From assembly GCA_963971285.1 (NCBI GenBank), contig OZ020244.1:1364001-1428000 (forward strand): DNA of 64,000 nucleotides, in the 5' to 3' direction. The position numbers and the translations under genes were made by a program. The notes under the pieces were generated by a model. The model was given only the letters and a program-made list of their open reading frames with translations. It searched no databases and was not told the origin of the DNA. Shown piece after piece: positions 37,601 through 40,301 of this stretch. The stretch comes from Astropecten irregularis. Taxonomy: Eukaryota > Echinodermata > Asteroidea > Paxillosida > Astropectinidae. The number at the start of each line of letters is the position of its first letter. The stretch's first letter is position 1.

Positions 37601-39444
37601 ATAATACAAAAGCCATGCTAAAAATAATCAGCAGCGATAATGAAACGCCAATAATTGGTATGTCATTGTAATCATGATTCAACATTTGATATGTACGGTG
37701 CTCCACGAGTGCCATTCCACTTATCCAGATAACCATATGATTTATCTCGCCAAGTCGACTTTTGGAGTGGTAAAAGTCGTCTTGTCTCAATAATTATCTC
37801 AACAAGTTGACTTTTAGGGAAAACGAAAAGTCGACTTATCTGGCCAAGTCAACGAAGTGAATCTACAAAGTCGTCTTATCCTGATAAATAACCTCAGTTT
37901 TATCAAGTCGTCCTTACAGGGTAAACTATCAGGACAGGTCGACTTCCTTCTTTCAGTAAGTCGTCTTGGCGAGATAAATTATCAGAATATGTCGACTACT
38001 TAGTTTTCACTAAGTCATCTTGTACGAATAAATTATCTCGATAAGTCAACTTTTAGAGCTTAATAAGTCGACTTGGTGAGATAAATTATGTGGTTATCTG
38101 GATAAGTGGAATGGCACTCGTGGAGCTCCGTAGATACGGATCATTTTCGAATAAAATGCGATCATGATCAAGATTTAGACACACCAATTGTAGGCTGAAC
38201 TAAAAAGAGCAAAAATTGAAGAATACAGTGCGTAATACAATCCATGAATATAATGTGAAGAGTGCAAAAACCACAGACAGGTAAATGATGTGAAAAAAAT
38301 AAATAATAAACAAGAACAAATCCCGTATAAGATGAAATTCAATAAAGCTATGGAATAATAATAATAAAAATGCTATATTATAAATTGTCAATCACTATGT
38401 GCGAAAAAGCAAACTTCACTGACATCTACATTATGACAACTTGCGCTGATAACACGGCCGCTATAAGAGTGTATACGCGAAGCATGATATCAAAGCCTGC
38501 TATATAACGGCCTGATCCAGCGTGCAACCAAAAGCTATTGCTGAACAGCACCACACTAATGCCATGCATTCAATGCAGATGAATATTTGATGACCGCCGC
38601 TATAACCCTGTGGGAGTTTTCATCAACATGTAAAATTGATAGTTGGGGTGGCGGCCATTATGCCACCCAACCCCTCAACACCGAGCCTTATGTAATTCCA
38701 ATTCTAGCTCCATAGCTAGCTAGATTCTAGCTTCAATTTTAAGTAAGAGTTCATAAATTCCTAATAATCTTGAATGATTGATTGATGATGGAGATTGTGA
38801 TGCAAGAAGATGTTTATGAAATCCCCCACTATGGGCGCGGCTGTGCTTGTCTTTATACAGGGTGTCCCCCAAAAAATGCAACGCTTTGTCTCAAGAACTA
38901 TTATATGAAAAATAAACTGTTTATCACTTCAAGGTTCAGATATGTGATACAGCCATGTCTTGGCTATCACCACTTAGAATTGGAGCAAAATTTGGCTGAA
39001 ATTGAGGGCATAAACTAAGACTGAATCACCCAACCTCAAAATCCGATTTTCATCTTTCTTTCAATACCACTTATTCTGGAATACTGCAAATTTGTTTTTA
39101 AAGAGTACTCATTCAATTGGTCATATTTTCGCCAATTGCAGCCCGATTTTGATTAAATTCTACATGGTGATAGCCTATACCTGGTTGTATCATATAACTG
39201 AATCGTGAAGTGATCAACAGTTTAATTTTAACATAATGGTTCTGACAATATGTTGCGTTTTTGGGGACACGCTGTACAGCACATGACTTACTCGTTTGAG
39301 CGCGCTTTCTGTTTCATCCAAACTACTACGGCGCTGTAGCTTGGATCCAGTGAAGCGCTTGTTACGGCGTCCAACGTGCCAGAGACCAGAGGTGGCTAGG
39401 AAACGCCGCCTTCTCTGGCACATGTTGCACAGCCATGTCTCGGT
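1586..39444 (-). CDS. PCLO-like: Fife/Piccolo-RIM-like presynaptic active-zone scaffold (22 internal exons)
   Basis: This is a multi-exon gene read from high to low coordinates. Exons: 39444-39292, 34052-33827, 33569-30574, 29646-28246, 27248-26725, 25644-25527, 23899-23113, 22538-22399, 21400-21208, 20612-20492, 19526-19417, 18960-18824, 15440-15396, 14998-14868, 14364-14196, 13374-12999, 8470-8342, 7625-7402, 6797-6632, 5831-5657, 5280-5189, 1673-1586. They total 8,501 coding bases (about 2,834 residues), and every junction preserves frame with GT-AG borders. Visible domains are half a FYVE-type zinc finger, coiled coils, a PDZ and a C2A. Proteins of the Piccolo/Bassoon/RIM/Fife group organise the cytomatrix at presynaptic release sites; that role is inferred here by family. 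The N-terminus (start codon, first zinc-binding half) and the C-terminus are not found. Short in-frame exons could have been missed. Residue numbers in the exon entries count from the first base of the exon at 39444. Confidence 0.88.
2097..2337. mobile_element. MITE family B (related ends, TGCTTAGCA interior)
   Basis: Ends GGGGCCAATTTCATGTAGCT and GCAGCGCTGTGAAATTGGACC. Interior has TTCATGGTCAGTGAACAACA and CACAAGTTATACACAACACA. Other copies: 4939-5173, 27990-28223, 40302-40545, 59143-59383, 61539-61771. Shares outer ends with family A but a different core. Confidence 0.86.
2705..3094. mobile_element. TIR element carrying a coding-like ORF
   Basis: Inverted ends of about 28 bases: CTTTAAAGG...AGGATTTGCAA at 2705-2733 and its reverse complement at 3067-3094, with two to three differences. 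The TTTAAA at each border suggests a TTAA-type target (Kolobok or piggyBac-like; inference). The interior holds the minus-strand ORF described separately. No transposase. Confidence 0.6.
2783..2992 (-). CDS. Possible small coding exon with N-myristoylation start
   Basis: On the minus strand a strong Kozak context (CACCATGGG) opens M-G-N-L-S-S-P-D-A-V-F-F-T-G-N. A 69-residue charged peptide follows, with K-K-I-V-R-P-N-D-L-V-A-F-R-K-R-G and R-P-Y-F-C-Y-P-D-E-Q-S-V. The ORF either stops at TAA or is spliced at CATCT|GTAAGG, which overlaps the stop. M-G-x-x-x-S is the N-myristoylation consensus. Codon choice looks genuine. It lies wholly inside a TIR element within a Piccolo-like intron. I do not recognise the family; it may be a captured exon or a transposon-borne peptide. 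Confidence 0.35.
   Translation of the reverse strand: MGNLSSPDAVFFTGNQDLVSFKKIVRPNDLVAFRKRGVTMKDSEGARLFRPYFCYPDEQSVKRYMKQHL
3442..3565. mobile_element. MITE family C (GGGTCGATTTCAC ends)
   Basis: About 140-bp element with CCCTACGATCGATCGTAACT and complementary right end GGTGAAATCGACCC. Here the right end is replaced by family-A-like sequence. Other copies: 9921-10066, 20057-20208, 20209-20346, 35908-36045, 49085-49226. Confidence 0.82.
4164..4527 (-). mobile_element. MITE family E copy
   Basis: Complete, reverse orientation, ends TTAAAGGTAATATCATACTT and TATGATACTACCTTTAA. Confidence 0.83.
4688..4760 (-). tRNA. tRNA-Ile (AAT)
   Basis: A full 73-base cloverleaf on the minus strand. It has a 7-bp acceptor stem (GGTCGGT/ACTGACC, one G-T), a 4-bp D stem (GCTC/GAGC), an anticodon arm TCGTG-CTAATAA-CGCGA with anticodon AAT, a 5-base variable loop, a perfect 5-bp T stem around TTCGAGC and discriminator A. 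The internal A and B box sequences are intact. A run of seven T follows within 15 bases, as expected for Pol III termination. It lies in an intron on the coding strand. It could be a functional tRNA or the head of a young tRNA-derived SINE. Confidence 0.85.
4939..5173. mobile_element. MITE family B copy
   Basis: Right end degenerate (GCTAAGCAGGGTGC); ends 16 bases before the donor side of the exon at 5189. Confidence 0.82.
5189..5280 (-). CDS. PCLO-like: Exon: short Thr/Ser tail
   Basis: Residues 2774-2805, one carried base after TTATTACAG, phase 1 end at G|GTAAGC. Encodes T-I-E-A-Y-T-S-E-H-P-S-T-S-A-A-I-S-Q-T-D, then Q-V-H-S-D-T-G-K-D-T. Assigned from splice borders and phase only; no homology claimed. 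Confidence 0.72.
5657..5831 (-). CDS. PCLO-like: Exon: Ser-rich tail
   Basis: Residues 2716-2774, two carried bases after TTATCTAG, phase 2 end at AG|GTATGA. Encodes Q-A-P-N-Q-S-P-E-K-G-A-S-T-S-K-S-A-Q-N-L, then K-S-S-A-I-R-R-S-S-A-D-L-Y-D-G-Q-S-V-T and G-P-D-T-I-Q-D-E. R-R-S-S is a likely basophilic-kinase site. No recognised domain. Confidence 0.82.
5985..6631 (-). repeat. Tandem repeat of about 102 bp that duplicates a 5' splice site
   Basis: Intronic units begin with the same context as the donor of the upstream exon (CAGGCGAG|GTGGGT). Copies of the donor complement lie at 6626-6631 (authentic), 6524-6529, 6423-6428 and 6175-6180; degenerate ones are at 6311 and 5992. Spacing is 102, 101, 112, 136 and 183 bases. 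Each unit also holds GGATTGGTGTTGATGTTGTG-like simple repeats. Confidence 0.85.
6632..6797 (-). CDS. PCLO-like: Exon: basic Ser/Pro tail with duplicated donor region
   Basis: Residues 2661-2716, phase 0 after TTTAACAG, phase 1 end at CAGGCGAG|GTGGGT. Encodes D-E-Q-P-Q-R-T-E-K-K-D-P-S-R-T-L-S-P-D-R and F-H-Y-T-S-T-N-P-S-N-R-R. The donor and its context recur five times further into the intron as a tandem repeat (see the repeat at 5985-6631). Reading through the authentic donor hits a TGA after about 25 codons. Confidence 0.8.
6886..7252 (-). mobile_element. MITE family D (TTAAAGGTA ends, about 365 bp)
   Basis: Contains GGTATGTTACCAATCCTGTA, a GATCTTACCCCGAGATCAAA palindrome and TCTGATCCAGCATGTACATG. 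Ends pair as TTAAAGGTA / TACCTTTAA, suggesting a TTAA target. Other copies: 24163-24523, 36579-36942, 46060-46360, 56572-56925, 61106-61471; partial at 27526-27680 and 43795-44150. Confidence 0.85.
7402..7625 (-). CDS. PCLO-like: Exon: Thr/Ser/Pro-rich tail
   Basis: Residues 2586-2660, two carried bases after ACCGTGTAG, phase 0 end at CAG|GTGTGC. Encodes D-H-N-A-N-H-T-T-K-P-P-T-D-P-K-D-P-T, a Ser/Thr-rich stretch with V-K-V-T-V-T-T-K, and K-R-P-T-T-L-I-K-K-Q at the end. Disordered, basic; likely phosphorylated. Confidence 0.78.
7867..8222. mobile_element. Family G fold-back repeat
   Basis: Two inverted halves around 8050-8080, each with AAATGAAGGGCTTGAGATAC and GAAGCCGAAGAAAGGCTCCA. Single halves occur at 51455-51600 and 54482-54685, in both cases next to a family-F element. 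Confidence 0.8.
8342..8470 (-). CDS. PCLO-like: Exon: Ser/Lys-rich tail
   Basis: Residues 2543-2586, two carried bases after TTTTGTAG, phase 1 end at G|GTGTGC. Encodes H-H-R-D-K-K-S-S-Q-A-P-S-S-S-S-T-H-P-K-R, then a basic Ser/Asn-rich run ending G-Q-T-K. No domain; assigned by open frame, splice sites and phase fit with the exons on both sides (S-G-W-S-Q-E-H-H-R-D at the upstream junction). Confidence 0.78.
8610..8838. repeat. 229-bp near-perfect hairpin
   Basis: Left arm from GTTTGCGGTGACACC, right arm ending GGTGTCACCGCAAAC, with a central loop of about 14 bases near TTCTCAGGCAGTCA. Contains CTGAGGA...GAACAG...CTGTTC-GAAAC on the plus strand. Likely a fold-back transposon. Confidence 0.88.
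9921..10066. mobile_element. MITE family C copy
   Basis: Complete right end, diverged left end. Confidence 0.82.
10679..11055. repeat. Irregular GATATCCAGATA-type minisatellite
   Basis: Imperfect repeats of ATTCAGATGGGTATCCAGAT and related 12-24 base units, decaying towards 11055. No coding potential. Confidence 0.75.
12999..13374 (-). CDS. PCLO-like: Exon: end of C2A and Ser/Arg-rich linker
   Basis: Residues 2418-2543. Acceptor TTCTTCCAACAG, phase 0; donor G|GTGAGT, phase 1. Starts I-L-I-D-L-S-D-H-H-I-L-D-N-R-P-R-W-F-S-L-Q, the final C2A strand with the L-D-N-x-P-R-W-[YF]-x-L pattern of Piccolo. Then comes a disordered linker with G-R-G-R-G-G-A-S-M and R-R-R-A-L-S-R-S-L-E-R-V-Q-G-S-S. The acceptor region is formed by the edge of the 60-bp minisatellite array, which begins about 20 bases upstream. 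Confidence 0.9.
13397..13916 (-). repeat. 60-bp minisatellite array 1 (about 9 units)
   Basis: Unit on the gene strand contains CCTGCTAGGATTGAAAC and GGCCCTCCTAACTCTGAC. It lies in the intron between two C2A exons, ending about 20 bases before the acceptor of the 12999-13374 exon. The far edge continues into AAATGACAAGAGAACAAG, a flank also seen in the hairpin copy at 42.7 kb. The minus-strand frame is open (F-E-K-D-P-A-R-I-E-T-S per unit) because 60 is a multiple of three; it is not a gene. Confidence 0.95.
14196..14364 (-). CDS. PCLO-like: Exon: C2A domain, middle part (Ca2+ loop 3)
   Basis: Residues 2361-2417, one carried base after AACTTAG, phase 0 end at CAG|GTAGGT. Encodes R-P-D-N-K-R-K-T-R-Y-V, the C2 hallmark L-T-P-E-W-N-Q-T-V-L-Y, and L-E-I-S-V-W-D-F-D-R-F-T-F-N-D-F-M-G-Q. 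W-D-x-D-R-x-x-x-x-D supplies the three loop-3 aspartates, so all five Ca2+ ligands are present across the domain. The W-D-[YF]-D-R-F-x-x-N-D-F form is Piccolo-like. Confidence 0.93.
14437..14590 (-). mobile_element. Truncated copy of the mariner-like MITE
   Basis: Matches the right arm (CTACATGGTGATAGCCAAGA, TTGGGAAACGCTGTATA) of the 38.9-kb copy. Lies just upstream of the C2A middle exon. Confidence 0.7.
14635..14850. mobile_element. MITE family F (GAGGCTCAGGCTCC ends)
   Basis: Ends ACGGAGGCTCAGGCTCCGTC and GAGCCTGAGCCTGAG. Core contains AGAGGATTTTGGCTACGGCT and GCTTCAGCTTTAATGAAAAA. Other copies: 20876-21079, 51632-51926, 53997-54481, 60333-60597. Confidence 0.82.
14868..14998 (-). CDS. 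PCLO-like: Exon: C2A domain, first part (Ca2+ loop 1)
   Basis: Residues 2318-2361, phase 0 to phase 2, donor GG|GTAAGG. Encodes I-Q-L-D-Y-D-Q-R-T-G-D-L-S-V-G-I, then L-A-P-K-D-I-N-G-L-A-D-P-F-V-K-T and L-L-P-G-R. The two aspartates of loop 1 (K-D-I-N-G-L-A-D-P) are intact, as in Ca2+-binding C2 domains. Domain family: C2, closest to Piccolo/RIM C2A. Confidence 0.92.
15111..15300 (-). mobile_element. MITE family E, half copy
   Basis: Starts CCTTTAAAGGTAATATCATA and breaks off after TGATCTTTAAAAG. Confidence 0.75.
15396..15440 (-). CDS. PCLO-like: 45-bp microexon before C2A
   Basis: Fifteen codons (2303-2317), phase 0 on both sides, flanked by TTTGTAAACAG and GTAAAA. Encodes R-K-G-R-D-R-N-K-K-I-S-G-E-I-Q. 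The end I-S-G-E-I-Q matches the family pattern I-T-G-E-I-Q that opens the C2A domain, which supports its reality despite the short length. Because it is a multiple of three, skipping it would keep frame and remove the basic entry to C2A. Confidence 0.78.
15635..17019 (-). repeat. 60-bp minisatellite array 2, part a (about 23 units)
   Basis: Same unit and orientation as array 1. Variant bases recur with a 720-bp (12-unit) higher-order period: units at 15961-16299 match those at 16681-17019, including the rare agtaagg, aatgatcag and tttccatcc variants. Interrupted at 17020 by the hAT-like element. Intronic, between the 45-bp microexon and the G-V-D-P exon. Confidence 0.95.
17012..17019. repeat. 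8-bp target site duplication, left copy
   Basis: GTTAGGAG, identical to 17916-17923; it corresponds to a normal part of the 60-bp repeat unit. Confidence 0.88.
17020..17915. mobile_element. Non-autonomous hAT-like element inside the minisatellite
   Basis: 896 bases bounded by 14-bp perfect TIRs (CAGCGGCGTAGCTA) and flanked by identical 8-bp target duplications GTTAGGAG (17012-17019 and 17916-17923). An 8-bp duplication with a CAG start is the hAT superfamily signature. Subterminal G7-CAC runs occur at both ends. The interior has A-rich low complexity and no transposase frame. It splits a 60-bp minisatellite array, so it is younger than the array. Confidence 0.88.
17916..17923. repeat. 8-bp target site duplication, right copy
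   Basis: GTTAGGAG, matching the left copy; the array resumes in register directly after it. Confidence 0.88.
17924..18675 (-). repeat. 60-bp minisatellite array 2, part b (about 12.5 units)
   Basis: Continuation of array 2 after the insertion. Units are more uniform here, and a rare 'ggttaaatgg' variant recurs at a 300-bp spacing. The array ends in a diverged tail resembling the parent element (TCAGGAAGTTATTTTGACTG). Confidence 0.95.
18824..18960 (-). CDS. PCLO-like: Exon: G-V-D-P linker motif
   Basis: Residues 2257-2302. Two carried bases after CCCCATAG; phase 0 end at AAG|GTTAGT. Encodes S-L-E-E-E-A-L-R-N, then G-V-D-P-R-M-L-S-E-R-L-E-G-I-S and a Ser/Thr-rich tail. The G-V-D-P-x-x-L-x-x-x-L-x-x-[IV]-S pattern occurs at the same place between PDZ and C2A in vertebrate Piccolo, so it is a strong orthology mark. 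Confidence 0.87.
19064..19378. mobile_element. MITE family A, compound copy
   Basis: About 1.3 copies of family A in tandem, with two sets of TGCTTAAGCA borders; 39 bases below the exon at 19417. Confidence 0.78.
19417..19526 (-). CDS. PCLO-like: Exon: proline-rich PDZ-C2A linker
   Basis: Residues 2220-2257. One carried base completes a Cys codon after TTTTTCAG; ends phase 1 at G|GTACGG. Encodes G-T-N-L-L-E-S-P-R-P-R-P-S-R-P-P-P-D-D-N, then A-P-R-S-R-S-A-S-N-P-A-Q-Y-T-E-E. P-R-P-R-P-S-R-P-P-P is a plausible SH3-binding segment (for example for RIM-binding proteins; inference). Confidence 0.85.
19782..20038. mobile_element. 257-bp MITE with TIRs of about 52 bp
   Basis: Left end AGCAGAATGTACACTGTCAA, right end its complement TTGACAGTGTACACTCTGCT. 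The two arms pair for about 52 bases up to AACATGTTGCC. Internal GTGTACACAG and AACATGTT motifs are repeated. No coding content. Confidence 0.88.
20057..20346. mobile_element. MITE family C, two copies head to tail
   Basis: Copies 20057-20208 and 20209-20346 abut directly in the same orientation, both inverted relative to the 35.9-kb copy. Confidence 0.85.
20492..20612 (-). CDS. PCLO-like: Exon: PDZ domain, C-terminal half
   Basis: Residues 2180-2220, phase 1 to phase 2, acceptor GGTTGTAG and donor TG|GTAAAT. Encodes G-L-R-E-G-D-Q-V-L-E-W-C-G-M-P-L-N-G, then R-T-Y-E-E-V-Q-R-I and V-E-V-L-V-K. G-D-x-V-L-E-W-x-G-x-P-L is common to Piccolo and RIM PDZs. The T-Y-E-E-V-Q helix is specifically Piccolo-like, which is a main reason to prefer the Piccolo/Fife branch. 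Confidence 0.92.
20876..21079. mobile_element. MITE family F copy
   Basis: Short copy without hexanucleotide expansion, in the intron between the two PDZ exons. Confidence 0.82.
21208..21400 (-). CDS. PCLO-like: Exon: PDZ domain, N-terminal half
   Basis: Residues 2116-2180. Acceptor TTTCCAACAG in phase 0; donor G|GTGGGT in phase 1. Begins P-R-H-M-P-R-T-D-Y-Q-F-P-T-R-R-F, then the PDZ: carboxylate-binding loop H-G-I-G-M-R-I-I-G-G-K, strands around L-V-A-Y-I-A-E-I-R-R-G-G-V-A-D. The G-I-G-M loop fits a peptide-binding PDZ. Piccolo-type and RIM-type PDZs bind C-terminal motifs or ELKS/CAST; the ligand here is not determinable. The exon is followed without frame break by the second PDZ exon. Confidence 0.92.
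22084..22210 (+). repeat. Family O repeat (CTTTCCCATAAGGTCGTGCA)
   Basis: About 120 bases also present at 43528-43650, including CCAATGAACTTGAAATTGAC. Downstream of a CTGATGA-stem-GAAAC motif. Confidence 0.75.
22399..22538 (-). CDS. PCLO-like: Exon: pre-PDZ linker
   Basis: Residues 2069-2115. It starts with two carried bases (acceptor GATCACAG) and ends phase 0 at CAA|GTATGT. Encodes Y-Y-Y-G-D-Q-A-Y-R-M-Q-A-T-E-W-T-R-R, then an acidic D-D-S-G-D-D-D-D-E run and Q-V-I-Y-Q-N-V-P-G-G-S-R-H-M-Q. No domain; it leads directly into the PDZ exon. Confidence 0.85.
22672..23031 (+). mobile_element. MITE family E copy
   Basis: Lies within the intron 82 bases below the donor of the 23113-23899 exon. Confidence 0.82.
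23113..23899 (-). CDS. PCLO-like: Exon: Arg/His/Asp-rich low-complexity region with 18-bp coding repeats
   Basis: 262 codons (1807-2069), phase 0 start after ATCTCCAG, phase 1 end at G|GTAGGC. The N-terminal part repeats G-R-x-S-P-A-x-H. The middle is rich in R-D and R-E dipeptides. Bases about 23250-23420 are an 18-bp minisatellite encoding H-R-E-R-D-T / H-R-D-R-D-T. The C-terminal part (S-G-E-D-L-S-K-A-G-K-S-S-E-R) joins the exon carrying E-D-Y-Y-Y-G. The local base composition is much more GC-rich than the surrounding introns. A phase-separation or RNA/charge-binding role is possible but only inferred. Confidence 0.87.
24130..24590 (-). mobile_element. Parent-element fragment split by a 360-bp TIR element
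   Basis: TACAAGTAATAAACTGCTGC at 24133-24152 is the inverted tail, and GGAGTAAGGAGGGC plus GTTTCGATCC at 24550-24578 is the inverted core start of the parent element. Between them sits a family-D TIR element (24163-24523), so the latter inserted later. Confidence 0.6.
24163..24523 (+). mobile_element. MITE family D copy
   Basis: Inserted into the parent element of the 60-bp repeat. Confidence 0.82.
25024..25261. mobile_element. MITE family A copy
   Basis: Complete, with slightly diverged right end GCAGTTGTATGAAATTGGCC. Confidence 0.85.
25527..25644 (-). CDS. PCLO-like: Exon: Ser/Arg/Asp-rich linker
   Basis: Residues 1767-1806. It begins with one carried base (acceptor TTTCTCGACAG) and ends phase 0 at AAG|GTAAGT. 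The peptide R-L-E-R-S-S-S-R-E-K-R-P-H-R-Q-D-S-V-E-S-V-G-S continues into S-E-D-D-D-G-G-Y-S-D-S-S-K, a charged disordered segment with likely phosphosites. Both junctions fit in frame with the neighbouring exons. A tRNA-like SINE fragment sits just upstream of the acceptor. Confidence 0.85.
25680..25735 (-). mobile_element. tRNA-derived SINE, 3' half
   Basis: B box GGTTCGAATCCCGCTCC and tail CAGTTTCTTCTTTGTTC on the minus strand; the head is lost. Confidence 0.68.
26366..26700 (+). repeat. 60-bp minisatellite array 3 (about 5.5 units, opposite orientation)
   Basis: Same unit but inverted with respect to the gene, starting 25 bases beyond the donor of the exon at 26725-27248. Units are more diverged at the distal end. 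Confidence 0.93.
26725..27248 (-). CDS. PCLO-like: Exon: second coiled coil and basic linker
   Basis: Residues 1593-1767. Acceptor TTATCAG, start P-E-E-V-D-R-L-S-R-E, phase 0; ends phase 2 at AG|GTAATT. The first 52 residues form a strongly charged helix (I-I-E-K-R-I-R-E-Q-Q-E-K-E-F-R-R-E-I-E-R) likely to be coiled coil. After a Gly/Ser/Thr-rich spacer comes S-Q-S-L-D-E-I-A-R-R-K, then S-T-P-Q-L-T-E-R-E-K-A-V-I-K-R, the third copy of the L-T-E-R-E motif. An inverted block of the 60-bp minisatellite begins only 25 bases past the donor. Confidence 0.9.
27526..27680 (+). mobile_element. MITE family D, deleted copy
   Basis: Starts ATTAAAGGTCAGTACAGGAT and loses the interior palindrome. Confidence 0.65.
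27990..28223. mobile_element. MITE family B copy
   Basis: Ends 23 bases from the donor of the 28246-29646 exon. Confidence 0.82.
28246..29646 (-). CDS. PCLO-like: Exon: disordered region with first coiled coil
   Basis: 467 residues (1126-1592), phase 0 at both ends, acceptor AACTATCAG and donor CGG|GTAAGT. After T-S-S-S-D-I-D-S it carries L-P-S-I-P. A charged helical segment follows, from D-P-T-K-Q-L-E-L-Q-R-V-K-E to E-R-I-A-R-R-R-Q (about residues 1183-1237), with heptad-like Leu/Ile spacing as in a coiled coil. A second helix, K-S-E-E-E-I-I-R-E-I-E-K-Q-I-S, lies in the middle. The rest is Arg/Ser-rich, and a second L-L-T-E-R-E copy is near the end. Coiled coils in this family mediate binding to CAST/ELKS and similar partners; the specific partner here is unknown. 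Confidence 0.9.
29647..30573. other. Intron without recognised features
   Basis: AT-rich intron between two large scaffold exons; nothing identified apart from a weak TCGAGTTCACGAAAC-like decayed repeat near 30334. Confidence 0.6.
30574..33569 (-). CDS. PCLO-like: Exon: giant acidic, Ser/Pro-rich disordered region
   Basis: Encodes about 999 residues (127-1125) without a stop. It starts with two carried bases after TTTGACAG and ends phase 0 at AGG|GTAAGT. Composition is Ser, Glu, Asp, Pro and Thr, with many S-P and S-S-E sites that look like kinase substrates. An acidic run occurs near M-M-R-Q-L-M-E-M-A-G-D-E-E. A first copy of the L-L-T-E-R-E-R-E motif lies in the first third. The C-terminal part has K-Y-V-P-G-G-G-F-G-S-D-G-D and R-S-T-P-L-K-Y-L-P, short ordered-looking motifs in an otherwise disordered context. 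Large single disordered exons are typical of Piccolo/Bassoon scaffolds. Confidence 0.9.
33716..33793 (-). mobile_element. tRNA-derived SINE (full tRNA-like head)
   Basis: On the minus strand AGCTCACAGTTGGTAGAGC (A box) and GGTTCGAATCTC (B box), with a degenerate anticodon arm. The short tail CAATTTATCTTTGC is shared with two other copies. Adjacent to the exon at 33827. Confidence 0.72.
33827..34052 (-). CDS. PCLO-like: Exon: Ala/Ser/Gln-rich linker after zinc finger
   Basis: Residues 52-127. It begins in phase 0 after a TATATTACAG acceptor (A-S-R-K-A-P-K-L-E-R) and ends in phase 1 at G|GTAAGA. The text M-A-S-Y-S-Q-Y-E-D-M-K-G-L-E is followed by a low-complexity Ala/Ser/Gln stretch; no folded domain is visible. 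Joining to the next exon gives P-E-P-V-P-P-T-K-P-P-R-S, a proline-rich potential SH3 ligand formed across the junction. A tRNA-derived SINE lies about 35 bases beyond the donor. Confidence 0.82.
34504..34582 (+). mobile_element. tRNA-derived SINE with anticodon-arm deletion
   Basis: TAGCTCAGTTGGTAGAG and GGTTCGAATCCCGCT present, with about 10 bases of the anticodon arm missing; tail AAATTTCTCTTTGTTCA. Confidence 0.72.
35551..35581 (-). promoter_or_regulatory. Candidate intronic promoter: CRE upstream of TATA
   Basis: On the minus strand TGACGTCA (35574-35581) lies 12 bases before TATATATATA (35551-35561). It is in the intron between the zinc-finger exon and the exon at 33827, in the direction of the gene. 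A start near 35520 would give a transcript lacking the zinc finger. Only the motif pair supports this. Confidence 0.25.
35908..36045. mobile_element. MITE family C copy
   Basis: Complete, both ends present. Confidence 0.85.
36579..36942 (+). mobile_element. MITE family D copy
   Basis: Complete copy with both ends. Confidence 0.85.
37693..38133. mobile_element. 441-bp palindromic element with repeated AAGTCGACTT-like motifs
   Basis: Ends are CTCCACGAGTGCCATTCCAC and its complement. The arms pair for about 70 bases, and the interior carries a dozen copies of (A)AGTCG[AT]CTT and GATAAATTATC. Confidence 0.88.
38855..39277. mobile_element. Mariner-like MITE (TACAGGGTGTCCCC ends)
   Basis: Fold-back element. 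Left end TACAGGGTGTCCCCC, right end GGGGACACGCTGTA; the arms share TTTATCACTTCA and CATGTCTTGGCTATCACCA. TACAGGGTGTCCC ends occur in Tc1/mariner-like elements. It sits 15 bases downstream of the zinc-finger exon donor. Confidence 0.8.
39292..39444 (-). CDS. PCLO-like: Exon: C-terminal half of RIM/rabphilin-type zinc finger
   Basis: Encodes 51 residues (1-51) in phase 0 at both ends. The acceptor is TTCGCAG and the donor is GTAAGT. The start T-E-T-W-L-C-N-M-C-Q supplies the last Cys-x2-Cys pair of a FYVE-type (FYVE_2/RIM zinc finger) domain. It is followed by a basic helix and S-G-L-W, like the W-L-C-x2-C...S-G-x-W ending known from rabphilin and RIM. In the family this domain contacts Rab3/effectors or other active-zone proteins. 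The first zinc-binding half must lie on an upstream exon (above 39444) that I could not identify. A TIR element ends 15 bases past the donor. Confidence 0.8.
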
Positions 39445-39485
39445 CTGCGAATAAAACATCCGCGTTACCATCCTGAACCAACCAT

Positions 39486-39714
39486 GAACCAATGTCATAG
39501 AGCTGCTTAAGCGCAAAAAATTGCTTAAGCATGAAAAGTCTTCCTTGATCAAACAGGATTACCAACCAACTTTTCATGTGATGTTGACTTGTAGTCGGTC
39601 ATTGCTGAGCATAACATTCACAAGGAGTTTCGGCTGGTATGCTGATTTTATTTACCAAGGTTTTTGGTGCTTAAGCAAATTGTAATGCTTAAGCAGCTCT
39701 ATGAAATTGGCCCC
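39486..39714. mobile_element. MITE family A copy
   Basis: Complete; lies 42 bases upstream of the zinc-finger exon acceptor. Confidence 0.85.
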
Positions 39715-40301
39715 ATATCTGCACTTACAAGCTTTCAACTTCAATATTAATCCAATATCTACAACCCAATTCAAACACATATTCCATCTCGACAGCAAGA
39801 TTTCAAATTTAAATTCCACCACATCTACATAAAATTATAAATTTTATAAAAAAGGAAAATAAAAGACACTTGATAGATTTTTGAACACACAATTTACCTG
39901 TCTGTGGAATAGCACTCAGTGTATTAGTAAAATAAGAGGGAGAAAATCATACAAGACTGGATAGTGGTTAAAGCAACTGCTTGCTTGAGCTACAGACCTT
40001 TATATTGAGAATGTGGAACTATACACCGATCTCTACAACACATAAATCTAATACACCAAACTTTATCTACAGGATTACTATTCATAGTGCACATTTTGTA
40101 TCACTGCAATTTTTAGTCAAAGTTGAATGGAAATACAATATCAAATGCTGGTGCTATTCAATATCACACTGTCTCGTCTACGAATAAAGTCTGGATGAGT
40201 CGAAGTTTACATTCATTTTCCTTAAGGTTCGAGTCATCGAGGTTTTACTGTAGTTGAACAAAGATATGAATCGCATCTCAAATGTTTGAACCTAGTATGA
40301 C

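Larger units (their letters stand above)
34590..38850. other. Intron between zinc-finger exon and linker exon
   Basis: Holds the CRE/TATA pair, family C, family D and the palindromic element at 37693-38133. The remaining stretches (34590-35550, 36050-36578, 36943-37692, 38134-38854) show no genes. Confidence 0.6.
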
